A stretch of DNA of 64,000 nucleotides from Microbispora sp. H11081 (GTDB lineage: Bacteria; Actinomycetota; Actinomycetes; Streptosporangiales; Streptosporangiaceae), in assembly GCF_012999535.1 (NCBI RefSeq), contig NZ_JABBWV010000007.1, forward strand, positions 248,001 to 312,000, given 5' to 3'. The notes below the pieces were generated by a model. It had not been told where the DNA came from and searched no databases. It worked only from the letters and a program-made list of their open reading frames with translations. The number at the start of each line of letters is the position of its first letter. Position 1 is the first letter of the stretch. Positions 1 through 7,983 of this stretch are shown piece after piece. Both the position numbers and the translations under genes were made by a program.

Positions 1-703
1 CGTCCTGGCCGGTCCTGCGTACGACGAGAACGTGCTCGACGCCGGGGCACTCGGCGACCGCCTCGTCCACGGTCGGCTTGAGCGCGCTGGGCGCGCCGCG
101 GCGGAAGCCGCCGTCGGCCGTGACGACGACCTTGGCGTCCGCGTCGTGGATGCGGCTCTTGAGCGCGGAGGCGGAGAATCCGCCGAAGACCACGGAGTGG
201 ATCGCCCCGATGCGGGCGCAGGCCAGCAGGGTGATCGGCAGCTCGGGGATCATCGGCATGTAGACCGCGACCCTGTCGCCCTTGCGCACCCCCAGCTCCT
301 GCAGCGCGTTGGCCGCCTTCGCGACCTCCTTCTGCAGGTCGGCGTACGTGATCGTACGGCTGTCGCCCTCGGGCTCGCCCTCCCAGTGGTAGGCGACCTT
401 GTCGCCCCTCCCGGCCTCCACGTGGCGGTCGACGCAGTTGTAGGCGACGTTGAGCTTGCCGCCGGTGAACCACTTGGCGAAGGGCGGCTCCCACTCCAGG
501 GTGGTGTCCCAGCGCTCCGCCCACGTCAGCCGCTCCGCGGCGCGCTCCCAGAAGGCCAGCCGGTCCTGGGCGGCCTCCTCGTAGGCGTCCGCCGTGACGT
601 TCGCGGCCGACGCCAGGTCCGCCGGGGGCTCGAACCGGCGGGTCTCGCTCAGCAGGTTCGACAGCGTCTCCTGGCTTTCCTGACCGGGGGTCTCGGTGGC
701 CAC
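1..703 (-). CDS. acs: Acetyl-CoA synthetase, N-terminal part (cut by window edge)
   Basis: Reverse-strand frame open from a GTG at 703 to the window edge, about 234 residues. It converts acetate, ATP and CoA to acetyl-CoA through acetyl-AMP in the cytosol. The translation has the family N-terminal domain ([20 protein letters not shown]), then [20 protein letters not shown] and the ANL-superfamily stretch [20 protein letters not shown] followed by [16 protein letters not shown]. The C-terminal domain and catalytic lysine lie outside the window. GTG at 703 is chosen because a GAAGGAG ribosome-binding site sits 5-8 bases upstream and the N-terminus length fits. The gene is divergent from the Fic-like gene at 965. 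Acs beside a Tad locus is also the arrangement recalled for other actinomycetes. Confidence 0.93.
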   Translation of the reverse strand, partial: MATETPGQESQETLSNLLSETRRFEPPADLASAANVTADAYEEAAQDRLAFWERAAERLTWAERWDTTLEWEPPFAKWFTGGKLNVAYNCVDRHVEAGRGDKVAYHWEGEPEGDSRTITYADLQKEVAKAANALQELGVRKGDRVAVYMPMIPELPITLLACARIGAIHSVVFGGFSASALKSRIHDADAKVVVTADGGFRRGAPSALKPTVDEAVAECPGVEHVLVVRRTGQD

Positions 704-964
704 TCCGTGCTCCTTCGCAGGGTCTGAAAGGTTGTCTCTCGTTCGGCCGCCTCGGCCAAGCTGGGGTATGCGGCTCCCACTTCACCAGGCGAGCGGTGTG
801 AAGTACAAGTAATAGGGGCTGGGGTGTTTGGTGCTGTTACCGGCCTTTGTCCTGCAAAGGTAGCCGCAAGGGGGCACGCCACCGAGACCGGCGTCGTCGT
901 CGTGCGGTGAACGGCGGCACCTCCTCGGCGAACGACGTTCGACCGGCGGGTATGGTCGGGGGCT

Positions 965-1765
965 GTGAGCGATCCACTGGCCGTGATCGCCGGGCTGCCC
1001 GGCGTGCCCGAGGCCGTTCAGGAGGCCCGGGAGGCCGTCGACCGTCTCTATCGGCATCGGGTGCTGCGCCGCCGCGGTCCCCAGGTGTCGGCCGAGTCCG
1101 CCCTGCGCGGCGCGCGTGCCTCCGCCGCGATCGAGGGTGTGGACGTGCCGCTGGAGCCGCTGCGCATGGGCGAGGTGAGCGACCCCGTCGTGCAGGGCGC
1201 GCTGCGCGCCTCGGCGGAGCTCGGCCGGCTGGCCCCCACGTGGCGGTCGGCGCCGCGCCAGGTGCTCGCCCGGCTGCACGCGCTCGCCGCGGCCGGCCTG
1301 ACCGGCGACCCCGGCAGGCCGCGCACCGCGCCCACGGCCGCCGATCCGCTCGGGCTCGGCCCCGCGCCGGGACCGGAGGAGACCGCGGCCCGCATGTCGG
1401 CCCTCGCCGGGCTGGTCACGGAGTCGGCCGCGGCGCCCGTGACCGCGTCCGCCACGGCGCCCGCCCTCGTGCTCGCCGCGATCGTGCACGCCGAACTGGC
1501 GGTGCTGCGTCCCTTCGGCGTGGCCGACGGCCTGGTCGCCCGGGCCGCCGAACGGCTCACGCTGGTCGACCTCGGTCTGGACCCCAAGTCGCTGGCCGTC
1601 GTCGAGATGGGCCACGCCGAGCTCGGTGACGCGTACGCGGAGAGCCTCAGGGCGTACCTGAAGGGCACGGGCGAGGGCGTCGGCACGTGGGTGCGGCACT
1701 GCGCCTCGGCGGTCGTCCTGGGCGTGCGCGAGACGACGGCGATCTGCGAGGCCATGTCCCGCTGA
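965..1765 (+). CDS. Fic-fold-like protein with degenerate active-site motif
   Basis: 266 residues, GTG start. The N-terminal part (EAVDRLYRHRVLRRRGPQVSAESALRGARASAAIEGVDV) resembles the N-terminal region of Fic family proteins, including the S/T-x-x-I-E-G inhibitory-helix-like stretch SAAIEG. The C-terminal half has HAELAVLRPFGVADGLVAR at the place of the Fic loop HxFx(I/L)HPFxDGNGRxxR. The catalytic HPF is RPF, and GNGR is absent. If the fold assignment is right, the protein is unlikely to transfer AMP. It is divergent from acs and followed by a strong hairpin terminator, so it is probably monocistronic. Homologues next to acs in actinomycetes are often labelled oxidoreductase, which nothing in the sequence supports. 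The Fic relationship is an inference from motif spacing. Confidence 0.7.
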   Translation: MSDPLAVIAGLPGVPEAVQEAREAVDRLYRHRVLRRRGPQVSAESALRGARASAAIEGVDVPLEPLRMGEVSDPVVQGALRASAELGRLAPTWRSAPRQVLARLHALAAAGLTGDPGRPRTAPTAADPLGLGPAPGPEETAARMSALAGLVTESAAAPVTASATAPALVLAAIVHAELAVLRPFGVADGLVARAAERLTLVDLGLDPKSLAVVEMGHAELGDAYAESLRAYLKGTGEGVGTWVRHCASAVVLGVRETTAICEAMSR

Positions 1766-1832
1766 CGCGCGCGCCTGGGATGCGCGCGAGGTGCGGGCGA
1801 GGCAGCGGGGGCGCAGGAGTGCGGGCAAAGCA

Positions 1833-1860
1833 GACGGCGTCCCTGGTGTGGGACGCCGTC
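1833..1860 (+). terminator. Hairpin terminator after Fic-like gene
   Basis: Perfect 11-bp inverted repeat GACGGCGTCCC / GGGACGCCGTC around a 6-base loop, 67 bases after the stop codon at 1765. There is no U tract, as is common for actinomycete terminators. Confidence 0.75.
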
Positions 1861-2339
1861 GCCAGTACGTGTCACCGGGCTACCAAGCGTGCACCTGTAT
1901 CTGCCGGAGCGGGTCAAGCCCGTCTCGGCACGCCTCCCGCGGCTGGTCGCGCGTGGGTACCCGATGCCGTACGCGGACCCGCAGGTCCGTAATCCCTTTT
2001 TACGTCCGTTCCCCTTGGATGGGAACCCCCCACTCCAAGAGCTTTGCCGGGTCACATGCGTCATTCCTGTACGTATGTCCCCATTAGGGCCGCATGTCGG
2101 CACAAATGGATGCGGTGCGTGACCGAGGGTGGCCATGGGCGTCACCCATTGCACCGCGCGCGTCGACCTGCCAGACTGACTCTGAGAAAAAGTTTTGCTC
2201 AGATTTGAGAGGATCCTCGACGTACCCTCTCCTGATCAGGCAGCATACGGTGTGTCTCTGATGCTGAACGCGAGCGTCCCTGGGTGTGCGCTCTTGTCAC
2301 GTCCAGGTCTCCTGAATAAAGCTTTCTTGTAATACGGGC

Positions 2340-2406
2340 CCGGCTCTACCCCCCCAGAGCCGGACCGCAACGGCGACCCCCGCTATCCCCCCCGGCGGGG
2401 GTCGCC
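2340..2406. repeat. Two tandem palindromes with poly-C loops, the second terminator-like
   Basis: The first hairpin pairs CCGGCTCT (2340-2347) with AGAGCCGG (2356-2363) around a loop rich in C. The second pairs GGCGACCCCCGC (2372-2383) with GCGGGGGTCGCC (2395-2406) and is followed by CCTTTTCT, which looks like a Rho-independent terminator reading forward. Both lie 165-230 bases upstream of the first tad gene, with no gene directly upstream on the same strand, so an untranslated transcript or leader may end here. Confidence 0.6.
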
Positions 2407-2453
2407 CCTTTTCTCCCGGTCTTCTGATCGATTTCGGGCTTTGATCGCTTGTC

Positions 2454-2480
2454 TTGTCCACAGGTGGTGTTCCGTCCACA
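2454..2480. promoter_or_regulatory. DnaA-box-like pair upstream of Tad operon
   Basis: TTGTCCACA at 2454-2462 matches the high-GC actinomycete DnaA box exactly. CCGTCCACA at 2472-2480 differs at two positions. They lie about 90-115 bases before the start of the CpaE-like gene. A second, denser group is at 6380-6513. DnaA binding is an inference from sequence only. Confidence 0.5.
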
Positions 2481-2570
2481 GAACGTGGTTCGGCGCCTCG
2501 GGCCGGTGGCGGTCGCCCGCATTGTGGTCCTCCCGAACGCCGAGTCGTCCCGGACGACAGGGAGACACCG

Positions 2571-3647
2571 ATGCCACGCCCACTGGCCATAACCGACGAC
2601 CAGGAACTCCTCGACGATCTGCTCCGCATCGCCGCCGCCGCGGGCGTCGAACTCGACGTGGCCCACGCGGCCGCCCACGCCAGGCCGTACTGGACCCGTG
2701 CGCCGCTGGTCGTGGTCGGCGGCGACCTGGCGGACGAGCTAGCCGCCACGAGTCCGCCGGCCCGGCCGAACGTGGTCGTCGTGACGCGTACGGCGGACGA
2801 CCCCGACATGTGGCGCAGGTGCGTCGCCGTCGGCGCGCACACCGTGCTGGAACTGCCCGTGGCCGAGCGGCTCCTGGTGGAGGAGTTCGGTGACGCGGCG
2901 GAGCCCGCCACCAGGGCGGGCACGGTCCTGTGCGTCGCGGCGGGGAAGGGCGGCGCGGGCGCCAGCGTCCTCGCGGCGTCCCTGGCGCTGACGGCGTCCC
3001 GGGCCGGGCTGCGAACGCTCCTCGTCGACGCCGATCCGCTCGGTGGGGGTATCGACGTGCTGCTCGGCCAGGAGGAGGCGCTGGGCGCCCGCTGGCCCGA
3101 CGTGGCAGGAAGGGAAGGCAGGGTGAGCTTCGCCGCCCTGCAGGAGGCGCTGCCGACCTTCGGCGAGCTCACCGTGTTGTCCGCGCATCGCGGTGAGCCG
3201 GTGCGGATCCCCAGGGAGGCGATGCGCGTTGTGCTCGACGCCGCGCGGCGCGGTTGCGACCTGGTCGTGGTCGACCTGCCGAGGCACGCGGGCGAAGCCG
3301 AGGCGGAGGCGCTGGCCAGGGCCGCCGCGACGATCGTCGTCGTGCCCGCGGACCTGCGGGGAGCCCTCGCGGCGGCCCAGACGGTGTCGCTGCTTCGGCC
3401 GGGGACCGGAGACCTGCGCCTGGTGATGCGCGGGGGGACGCTCGATCCGGACGTCGTCGCGGCGTCCCTGTCGGTCCCGTGCGCGGGCGTGCTCCCGGAG
3501 GTGCGCGGGCTCGTCGAGACGCTGGATCGAGGAGATCCGCCGCCGCTGCGCCGCTCGCCCCTGGGCCGTTTCTGCGCGGACCTGCTCGACGCCCTGCCGG
3601 GCGGCTTCTCGACCGGCCGGCCCTCCACCGGGACGGCCGGCCCGTGA
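2571..3647 (+). CDS. CpaE/Ssd-like MinD-family ATPase of the Tad locus
   Basis: 358 residues. The N-terminal ~115 residues form a receiver-like region without clear phosphorylation residues. From residue 125 there is a deviant Walker A motif GKGGAGAS, then VDADPLGGGIDVLLG and VVVDLPRHAG, which is the ParA/MinD/CpaE ATPase pattern. Such proteins position or anchor the Tad pilus machinery; the mycobacterial relative is called Ssd (septum site determining). ATG 2571 follows GGGAGA at a good distance; an in-frame upstream ATG at 2454 would add 39 residues of unlikely composition and lies in the DnaA-box region. The stop codon overlaps the GTG of the next gene (GTGA), so translation is probably coupled. 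Confidence 0.88.
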   Translation: MPRPLAITDDQELLDDLLRIAAAAGVELDVAHAAAHARPYWTRAPLVVVGGDLADELAATSPPARPNVVVVTRTADDPDMWRRCVAVGAHTVLELPVAERLLVEEFGDAAEPATRAGTVLCVAAGKGGAGASVLAASLALTASRAGLRTLLVDADPLGGGIDVLLGQEEALGARWPDVAGREGRVSFAALQEALPTFGELTVLSAHRGEPVRIPREAMRVVLDAARRGCDLVVVDLPRHAGEAEAEALARAAATIVVVPADLRGALAAAQTVSLLRPGTGDLRLVMRGGTLDPDVVAASLSVPCAGVLPEVRGLVETLDRGDPPPLRRSPLGRFCADLLDALPGGFSTGRPSTGTAGP

Positions 3648-4822
3648 CCCGCGAAGGCCCGGTGACCGTCCCCGCCGTCGGCGCGGACCTGGTCGAGGCG
3701 GTCCGGGTACGGCTGTCGCAGACAGGCGCCGCTCCCACCGCCGCGCAGGTGGCGGCGGCCCTGCGCGCGGAGCGTGCCGTGCTCGGCGACGCCGAGGTCC
3801 TGGCCGTCGCGCGCACGCTGCGCGCGCACCTCATCGGCGCGGGCCCTCTCGAAACCCTGCTGGCCGAGCCTGGCGTCACGGACGTCCTGGTCAACGGCCC
3901 GCGCGAGGTGTGGGTGGACGACGGAGACGGCCTGCGCAGGACGAACGTGACCTTCCCGGGAGACGACGAGGTCCGCAGGCTCGCCCAGCGGCTGGCCGCG
4001 TCGGCCGGACGTCGCCTCGACGACGCCTGCCCCTACGTGGACGCCAGGCTCGCCGGCGGCGTGCGCCTGCACGCGGTGCTGCCGCCCGTCGCGGCGGAGG
4101 GGACCTGCCTGTCCCTGCGGCTGCCCTCGCGGCGGGCGTTCACGGTCGAGGAGCTCGCCCCGCGGGACGGAGCCGCCGTGCTCCGCGCGATCATGGGGGC
4201 GCGGCTGGCGTTCCTGGTGTCCGGGGGCACCGGAACAGGCAAGACGACGATGTTGAGCGCCATGCTCGCGCTCGCGGGTCCGGCGGAGCGCCTGCTGCTG
4301 GTCGAGGACTCGGCCGAACTGCAGCCGACGCACCCCCACGTCGTACGGCTGGAGGCCCGGCCGCCGAACCTGGAGGGCGCGGGCGGCGTCGGGCTGCGCG
4401 ACCTCGTACGGCAGGCACTCCGGATGCGGCCCGACCGCCTGGTGGTGGGCGAGGTGCGGGGAGCGGAGGTGGTCGACCTGCTGGCGGCGCTCAACACGGG
4501 CCACGAAGGAGGCTGCGGGACGCTGCACGCCAACAACGCCGCCGACGTGCCCGCGCGGCTGGAGGCCCTGGCCTGCGCCGCGGGACTGTCGCGGGAGGCG
4601 GTGCACAGCCAGATCGCCGCCGCGCTCGACCTCGTCATCCACCTCGTGCGGGAGGCCGGCGGCGGACGCCGTCGCGTGTCGGAGATCTGCGTGCTGGAAC
4701 GCGGCCCGTCCGGCCTGGTGACGGCGCTGCCGGCGCTGACCTTCGACGCGCAGGGCCAGGCGGTCCTCGGCCCCTGCTTCGACGTGCTGCGCGAACGGTG
4801 CGCTGGGTCGTGGCCCTCATGA
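3644..4822 (+). CDS. tadA: TadA/CpaF-type secretion ATPase
   Basis: 392 residues, the cytoplasmic motor ATPase of a Tad/Flp pilus or type II-like secretion system. The N-terminal domain contains TDVLVNGPREVWVDDGDGL, typical of CpaF. Walker A GGTGTGKT is at residues 194-201, followed by the Asp box LLLVEDSAELQ, the Walker B region DRLVVGEVRGAEVVDLL, and the His box ALNTGHEGGCGTLHANN. GTG 3644 overlaps the stop of the upstream gene by 4 bases; a GTG at 3662 is an alternative start. The downstream tadB start overlaps this stop (ATGA). Its length is usual for actinobacterial CpaF proteins. Confidence 0.95.
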   Translation: MTREGPVTVPAVGADLVEAVRVRLSQTGAAPTAAQVAAALRAERAVLGDAEVLAVARTLRAHLIGAGPLETLLAEPGVTDVLVNGPREVWVDDGDGLRRTNVTFPGDDEVRRLAQRLAASAGRRLDDACPYVDARLAGGVRLHAVLPPVAAEGTCLSLRLPSRRAFTVEELAPRDGAAVLRAIMGARLAFLVSGGTGTGKTTMLSAMLALAGPAERLLLVEDSAELQPTHPHVVRLEARPPNLEGAGGVGLRDLVRQALRMRPDRLVVGEVRGAEVVDLLAALNTGHEGGCGTLHANNAADVPARLEALACAAGLSREAVHSQIAAALDLVIHLVREAGGGRRRVSEICVLERGPSGLVTALPALTFDAQGQAVLGPCFDVLRERCAGSWPS

Positions 4823-5568
4823 CGCCGCCGAGCGGGCCCGTCCTGGGGCTTGCCGCCGTGCTGGCCGCCGCCTTCGCCGCCTGGGTGTGGGCGGGCCCCG
4901 GCTCCGGGACGAGACGGCTCGCGTCGCTGACCGGAACACGGCGGACAAGGGACCTGCGCAGGTCCTGTGCGGCGCTCACCCGCCGCCCACGCCCCGGGGC
5001 GACGGCGGCGGCCTGGCGTGCGGCGTCGATCGAGCTGTGCCAGAGCCTGGCCGCCGAGTTGTCGGCGGGCCGGCCTCCCGGCGACGCGCTCACGCGCGCG
5101 ATCTCGTCGGTCGGCCTGCCGGATCCCGCCGCGCTGGCCCCGGTGGTCGCCGCGGCCAGGGACGGCGGCGACGTCGCCGCGGCCCTGTCCGGCGCGGCGC
5201 CCGCCCGTGGTGGTGAGGGCCTGGTGCGGCTGGCCGCGTGCTGGCGGGTGAGCGTCGCTGTGGGCGGCGGCCTGACCGCGCTGGTGGACCGGGTGTGCGT
5301 GTCCCTGCGGGAGGCGCAGGCCCATCGGGAGGAGGTGGCCGCGCAGCTTTCCGGCCCTCGGGCGACCGCCCGGATGCTGGCGGGCCTGCCCGTGCTCGGC
5401 CTGTTGATGGCCGCCGGGCTCGGCATGAACCCGCTGGCCTTCCTGCTCGGCGGCCCGGCGGGGTTCGCCTGCCTGGTCGTCGGGCTCGCGCTCGACGCCG
5501 CCGGGGTTTGGTGGACGCACAGGCTGGTCATCCGGGCCGAGGAGCCGCCGGGATCCGCTCGCCGATGA
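4819..5568 (+). CDS. tadB: TadB-like inner-membrane platform protein (T2SSF domain)
   Basis: 249 residues. An N-terminal membrane segment (GLAAVLAAAFAAWVWAG) precedes a cytoplasmic T2SSF-type helical region (CQSLAAELSAGRPPGDALTRA) and two C-terminal membrane segments (ARMLAGLPVLGLLMAAGLGM and GGPAGFACLVVGLALDAAGVWW). TadB and TadC are thought to form the membrane platform on which the TadA motor acts. ATG 4819 overlaps the tadA stop; a GTG at 4810 is possible. It is somewhat shorter than classical TadB, as is usual for the reduced actinomycete Tad loci. Confidence 0.88.
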   Translation: MTPPSGPVLGLAAVLAAAFAAWVWAGPGSGTRRLASLTGTRRTRDLRRSCAALTRRPRPGATAAAWRAASIELCQSLAAELSAGRPPGDALTRAISSVGLPDPAALAPVVAAARDGGDVAAALSGAAPARGGEGLVRLAACWRVSVAVGGGLTALVDRVCVSLREAQAHREEVAAQLSGPRATARMLAGLPVLGLLMAAGLGMNPLAFLLGGPAGFACLVVGLALDAAGVWWTHRLVIRAEEPPGSARR

Positions 5569-5614
5569 GCGGCGGGAGCGACGCCGGGCGTCCCGGCGGG
5601 AAGGGGTGCGAGAC

Positions 5615-6373
5615 GTGATCGCCGTGCTGGCCGGGATCCTCACCACACTGGCGGTGCTGGCCTGGCCGATCGCCCGTTCGCCGGCCGCGCGGCTGAACGC
5701 CATCGCGTCGGCGGCGCCGTCCCCTCTGGCGTCCGCGCAGGAGCCGCCGGGCTCCACGCGGGCGGACGCGAGCGCGTCTGGTCGGGCGGCGGCCATCGCG
5801 GCGCCCGTGGGCCTCGCGATCCTCCTCCTCGTGGGCGGGCCGGTCGGGGCGCTGGCGGGGACGGCGGCGGGAGCAGGCGTCTTCCTCGCGGTGCGCAGGC
5901 GGGAGCCCGCCGAGGTCAGGCGCTGCAGGGAACGCATCGGGGCCGACCTTCCCTTCGCCGTCGACCTGATCGTCGCCTGCCTGCGGGCCGGGCAGCCGAT
6001 GAGCGGGGCCGTCGAGACGACCGCCGTCGCCGTCTCGGGCCCGGTCGGGGAACGCCTGTCGTGGGCCGGCGCTCAGATGCGTCTGGGCGCTCCGCCGGAG
6101 GAGGCGTGGGCCGCTTTGGCCGACGAGCCCGCGCTCGCCGTCCTCGCCAGAACAATGATCAGGGCCGCCCAGAGCGGTGCGCCGGTGGCCGACGTGCTCA
6201 CGCGGCTCGCCGACGACGCCCGGCGTACGGCTCGGGCGACGGCCTCGGCCGCGGCACGGAGGGTCGGCGTGCACGCCGTCGCGCCGCTCGGGCTGTGCTT
6301 CCTGCCGGCCTTCGTCTTCCTCGGGATCGTCCCCATGGTCGCAGGCCTGGCGGGTCAGATACTCCTGCCGTGA
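5615..6373 (+). CDS. tadC: TadC-like inner-membrane platform protein (T2SSF domain)
   Basis: About 252 residues. There is an N-terminal membrane helix (VLAGILTTLAVLAWPIA), a second hydrophobic block around residues 65-95, the T2SSF core (RIGADLPFAVDLIVACLRAG, GAPPEEAWAAL, LARTMIRAAQSGAPVADVL) and a C-terminal membrane segment (LCFLPAFVFLGIVPMVAGLAG). It is the partner of TadB in the pilus/secretion platform. GTG 5615 is preferred over GTG 5606 because GGAAGGGG lies 8 bases before it. The gap to tadB is about 46 bases. A DnaA-box cluster directly follows the gene. Confidence 0.88.
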   Translation: MIAVLAGILTTLAVLAWPIARSPAARLNAIASAAPSPLASAQEPPGSTRADASASGRAAAIAAPVGLAILLLVGGPVGALAGTAAGAGVFLAVRRREPAEVRRCRERIGADLPFAVDLIVACLRAGQPMSGAVETTAVAVSGPVGERLSWAGAQMRLGAPPEEAWAALADEPALAVLARTMIRAAQSGAPVADVLTRLADDARRTARATASAAARRVGVHAVAPLGLCFLPAFVFLGIVPMVAGLAGQILLP

Positions 6374-6379
6374 ACAGCC

Positions 6380-6513
6380 TGTGGACAACACCATCCACAC
6401 CTGTGGACAGCCGGTGGGACGAATGACCCGCCAGCTCCCACATCGCGGCTCGACGATCCAGAAGTGGCGACGTCGCCCTGTGGACAACCTGGTCGGCAGA
6501 GCCGCTGTCCACA
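6380..6513. promoter_or_regulatory. Cluster of four DnaA-box-like 9-mers
   Basis: Within 134 bases of an intergenic gap there are two exact TGTGGACAA sequences (complement of TTGTCCACA) at 6380-6388 and 6479-6487, plus single-mismatch versions TGTGGACAG at 6402-6410 and CTGTCCACA at 6505-6513. The gap separates tadC from the pilin-like gene. No dnaA or dnaN gene is nearby, so this is not the replication origin; a DnaA titration site or DnaA-controlled promoter is possible. Confidence 0.6.
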
Positions 6514-6605
6514 GAATCGCGCTCGGCTCGATTCCCGCCGTCCGCGATCCCGCAACCTGGCCCAGCTGGGGCGGGCGGGCCGCCCCGAGCGGGTCAGGAG
6601 GACCG

Positions 6606-7358
6606 ATGAGCAAGCACGCCGCGACCGGCAGAACCAACCAGGCGGGCGCCCCGACCGGCACCGGTGCCGGCGAAGCTCCCCGGCGGAGGAGCAGGGGCGC
6701 GGTCGGCCGTCACAGGGCGCGACCGGCACGATGGGCCGCGCTCGCGCGTGCCGTGCGAAGCGCGCTGTCCAGCCGCTCCCGGCGGGTGTCGATGGCGGCC
6801 CGCTGCGGCGGATGGGGTAGGACGGGCGGCTCGGAGGGCTGGAGGCGGTCGCCGCTGCCGGGCCGAGGGGCGGCATTCGGTCGCCAGGGACAGTGGGTGG
6901 CCGCCGACCGGTGGATGATCGGCTGGGGGCGGGGATACGGCCGTGGCGGCGGCATACTCGCCGCCGTGGGCGTGCTCGCCGTCAGCGCACCGGCCGTGCT
7001 GCGGGGTGTGGGACGGCCCGGGCGCTCCGGTGCCCTGGGTGACGTCCTGGGGGGTGTCGTCCGGCGGTGGTCCCAGCCACGGGACGGCGCGGAGGTGGTC
7101 CGGCAGGCTCTGCGGCGGTCGTGCGCGGCGCTCCGGCGTTCCGTCGCCCGGGCCTCCTGCCGAGCCAGGACGCTGGGCATCCAGTGGACCGTGCAGGCGC
7201 GTACGAGGGCAGAGGCGGGCATGTCGACCGCGGAGTACGCGGTCGGCACGATCGCCGCCTGTGGCTTCGCCGCCCTGCTCTGGAAGGTCGTCACGAGCGC
7301 CGAAGTGAGGTCCATGCTCGCCGCGCTCATCCAGAAGGCACTGAAGCTGGCCGCATGA
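6606..7358 (+). CDS. DUF4244 Flp-pilin-like protein with long Arg-rich N-terminal extension
   Basis: 250 residues. The last ~55 residues (RAEAGMSTAEYAVGTIAACGFAALLWKVV) are a DUF4244 sequence: a short class III/Flp-like pilin with a G-M-S-T-A-E-Y cleavage-type site before a hydrophobic helix. It is the probable structural subunit of this Tad system. DUF4244 proteins are usually about 60-100 residues. Here about 190 residues precede the pilin part, rich in Arg, Gly and Trp, with one hydrophobic stretch (GGILAAVGVLAVSAPAVL). ATG 6606 has AGGAGGA 3-4 bases upstream, and the frame is open with mostly G/C third positions, which supports the long form. Its stop overlaps the next ATG. Confidence 0.75.
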   Translation: MSKHAATGRTNQAGAPTGTGAGEAPRRRSRGAVGRHRARPARWAALARAVRSALSSRSRRVSMAARCGGWGRTGGSEGWRRSPLPGRGAAFGRQGQWVAADRWMIGWGRGYGRGGGILAAVGVLAVSAPAVLRGVGRPGRSGALGDVLGGVVRRWSQPRDGAEVVRQALRRSCAALRRSVARASCRARTLGIQWTVQARTRAEAGMSTAEYAVGTIAACGFAALLWKVVTSAEVRSMLAALIQKALKLAA

Positions 7359-7843
7359 GGTCGTCGGTGGTGCGCCGCCGGGCCCGGCCGCCGCGACGTC
7401 GCGTGCCCGGCGTGCGGCGCGCGGGGGATCGAGGGTCGGTGACCGCGGAGGCCGCCGTCGCCCTTCCGGCCCTCGTGCTGGTGCTGGCCGCCTCGCTGTG
7501 GGCGGTGACGGTCACGGGCGCCCAACTGCGGTGCGTCGACGCGGCCAGGGCCGGCGCCCGCGCGGCGGCGCGGGGGGAGGCCGCCGAGGAGGTGCGGACG
7601 CTGGTCCTGCGACTGGCTCCCGAGGGTGCCACGGTGTCCATTCGCATGGGAGCCGACACCACCCGGGTGGAGGTCGTCGCCAGCGTCGGGCCGCCTTTCA
7701 GGTCGCCACTGCCGCCGGTTCGCCTCCGGGCCGACGCCGTCTCCGCCACCGAGCCCGGCGTCCTTCCGCCGCTGTCGACGGTGGCGGAGCCGGGCGGGTC
7801 TTCTGGTCGCGGGGGAGCCCTCGACGCTACTGCACCGGGCTGA
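7355..7843 (+). CDS. TadE-like pseudopilin
   Basis: 162 residues. A basic N-terminus (RRRARPPRRRVPGVRR) is followed by GDRGSVTAEAAVALPALVLVL, the TadE pattern of a charged segment, Ser/Thr-x-E and a hydrophobic helix. The exported C-terminal domain has a conserved-looking Cys (QLRCVDAARAGARAAARGE). TadE proteins act as minor pilins or pseudopilins of Tad systems. ATG 7355 overlaps the stop of the DUF4244 gene (ATGA), giving coupled translation. Confidence 0.88.
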   Translation: MRSSVVRRRARPPRRRVPGVRRAGDRGSVTAEAAVALPALVLVLAASLWAVTVTGAQLRCVDAARAGARAAARGEAAEEVRTLVLRLAPEGATVSIRMGADTTRVEVVASVGPPFRSPLPPVRLRADAVSATEPGVLPPLSTVAEPGGSSGRGGALDATAPG

Positions 7844-7983
7844 CGCGGCTGAGGAACACCGGCCGAGGAGCGCGGCGGGCGTACGGCGGTGAGCCGGGGA
7901 AACGCGGACGGCGGATCGTTCGGAACGGCGGGGACGAATGGACGAATGGACGACGGATGAAGTGCGGACATGAGGACATGCGA

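Larger units (their letters stand above)
1861..2570. other. Gene-free regulatory stretch before the Tad locus
   Basis: About 700 bases with no convincing gene on either strand; the open frames crossing it are short or are shadows of the tad genes. It is less GC-rich than its surroundings, especially 2180-2240 and 2310-2340. It contains two tandem hairpins with C-rich loops (2340-2363 and 2372-2406) and two DnaA-box-like sequences (2454-2480). It probably holds the promoter of the Tad operon and could encode a small RNA, but no specific RNA family is recognised. Confidence 0.5.

Noticed and set aside
704-964. Riboswitch upstream of acs or the Fic-like gene
   Set aside because: Some short stems exist in the divergent gap, but no conserved riboswitch core was recognisable.
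2297-4642. Long minus-strand open frame (781 codons) over the Tad genes
   Set aside because: It is antisense to strongly supported CpaE/TadA coding sequence; long shadow frames are expected at this GC content.
6380-6513. Chromosomal replication origin
   Set aside because: DnaA-like boxes are present, but there is no dnaA, dnaN or rnpA/rpmH gene nearby and the number of boxes is too small for an actinomycete oriC.
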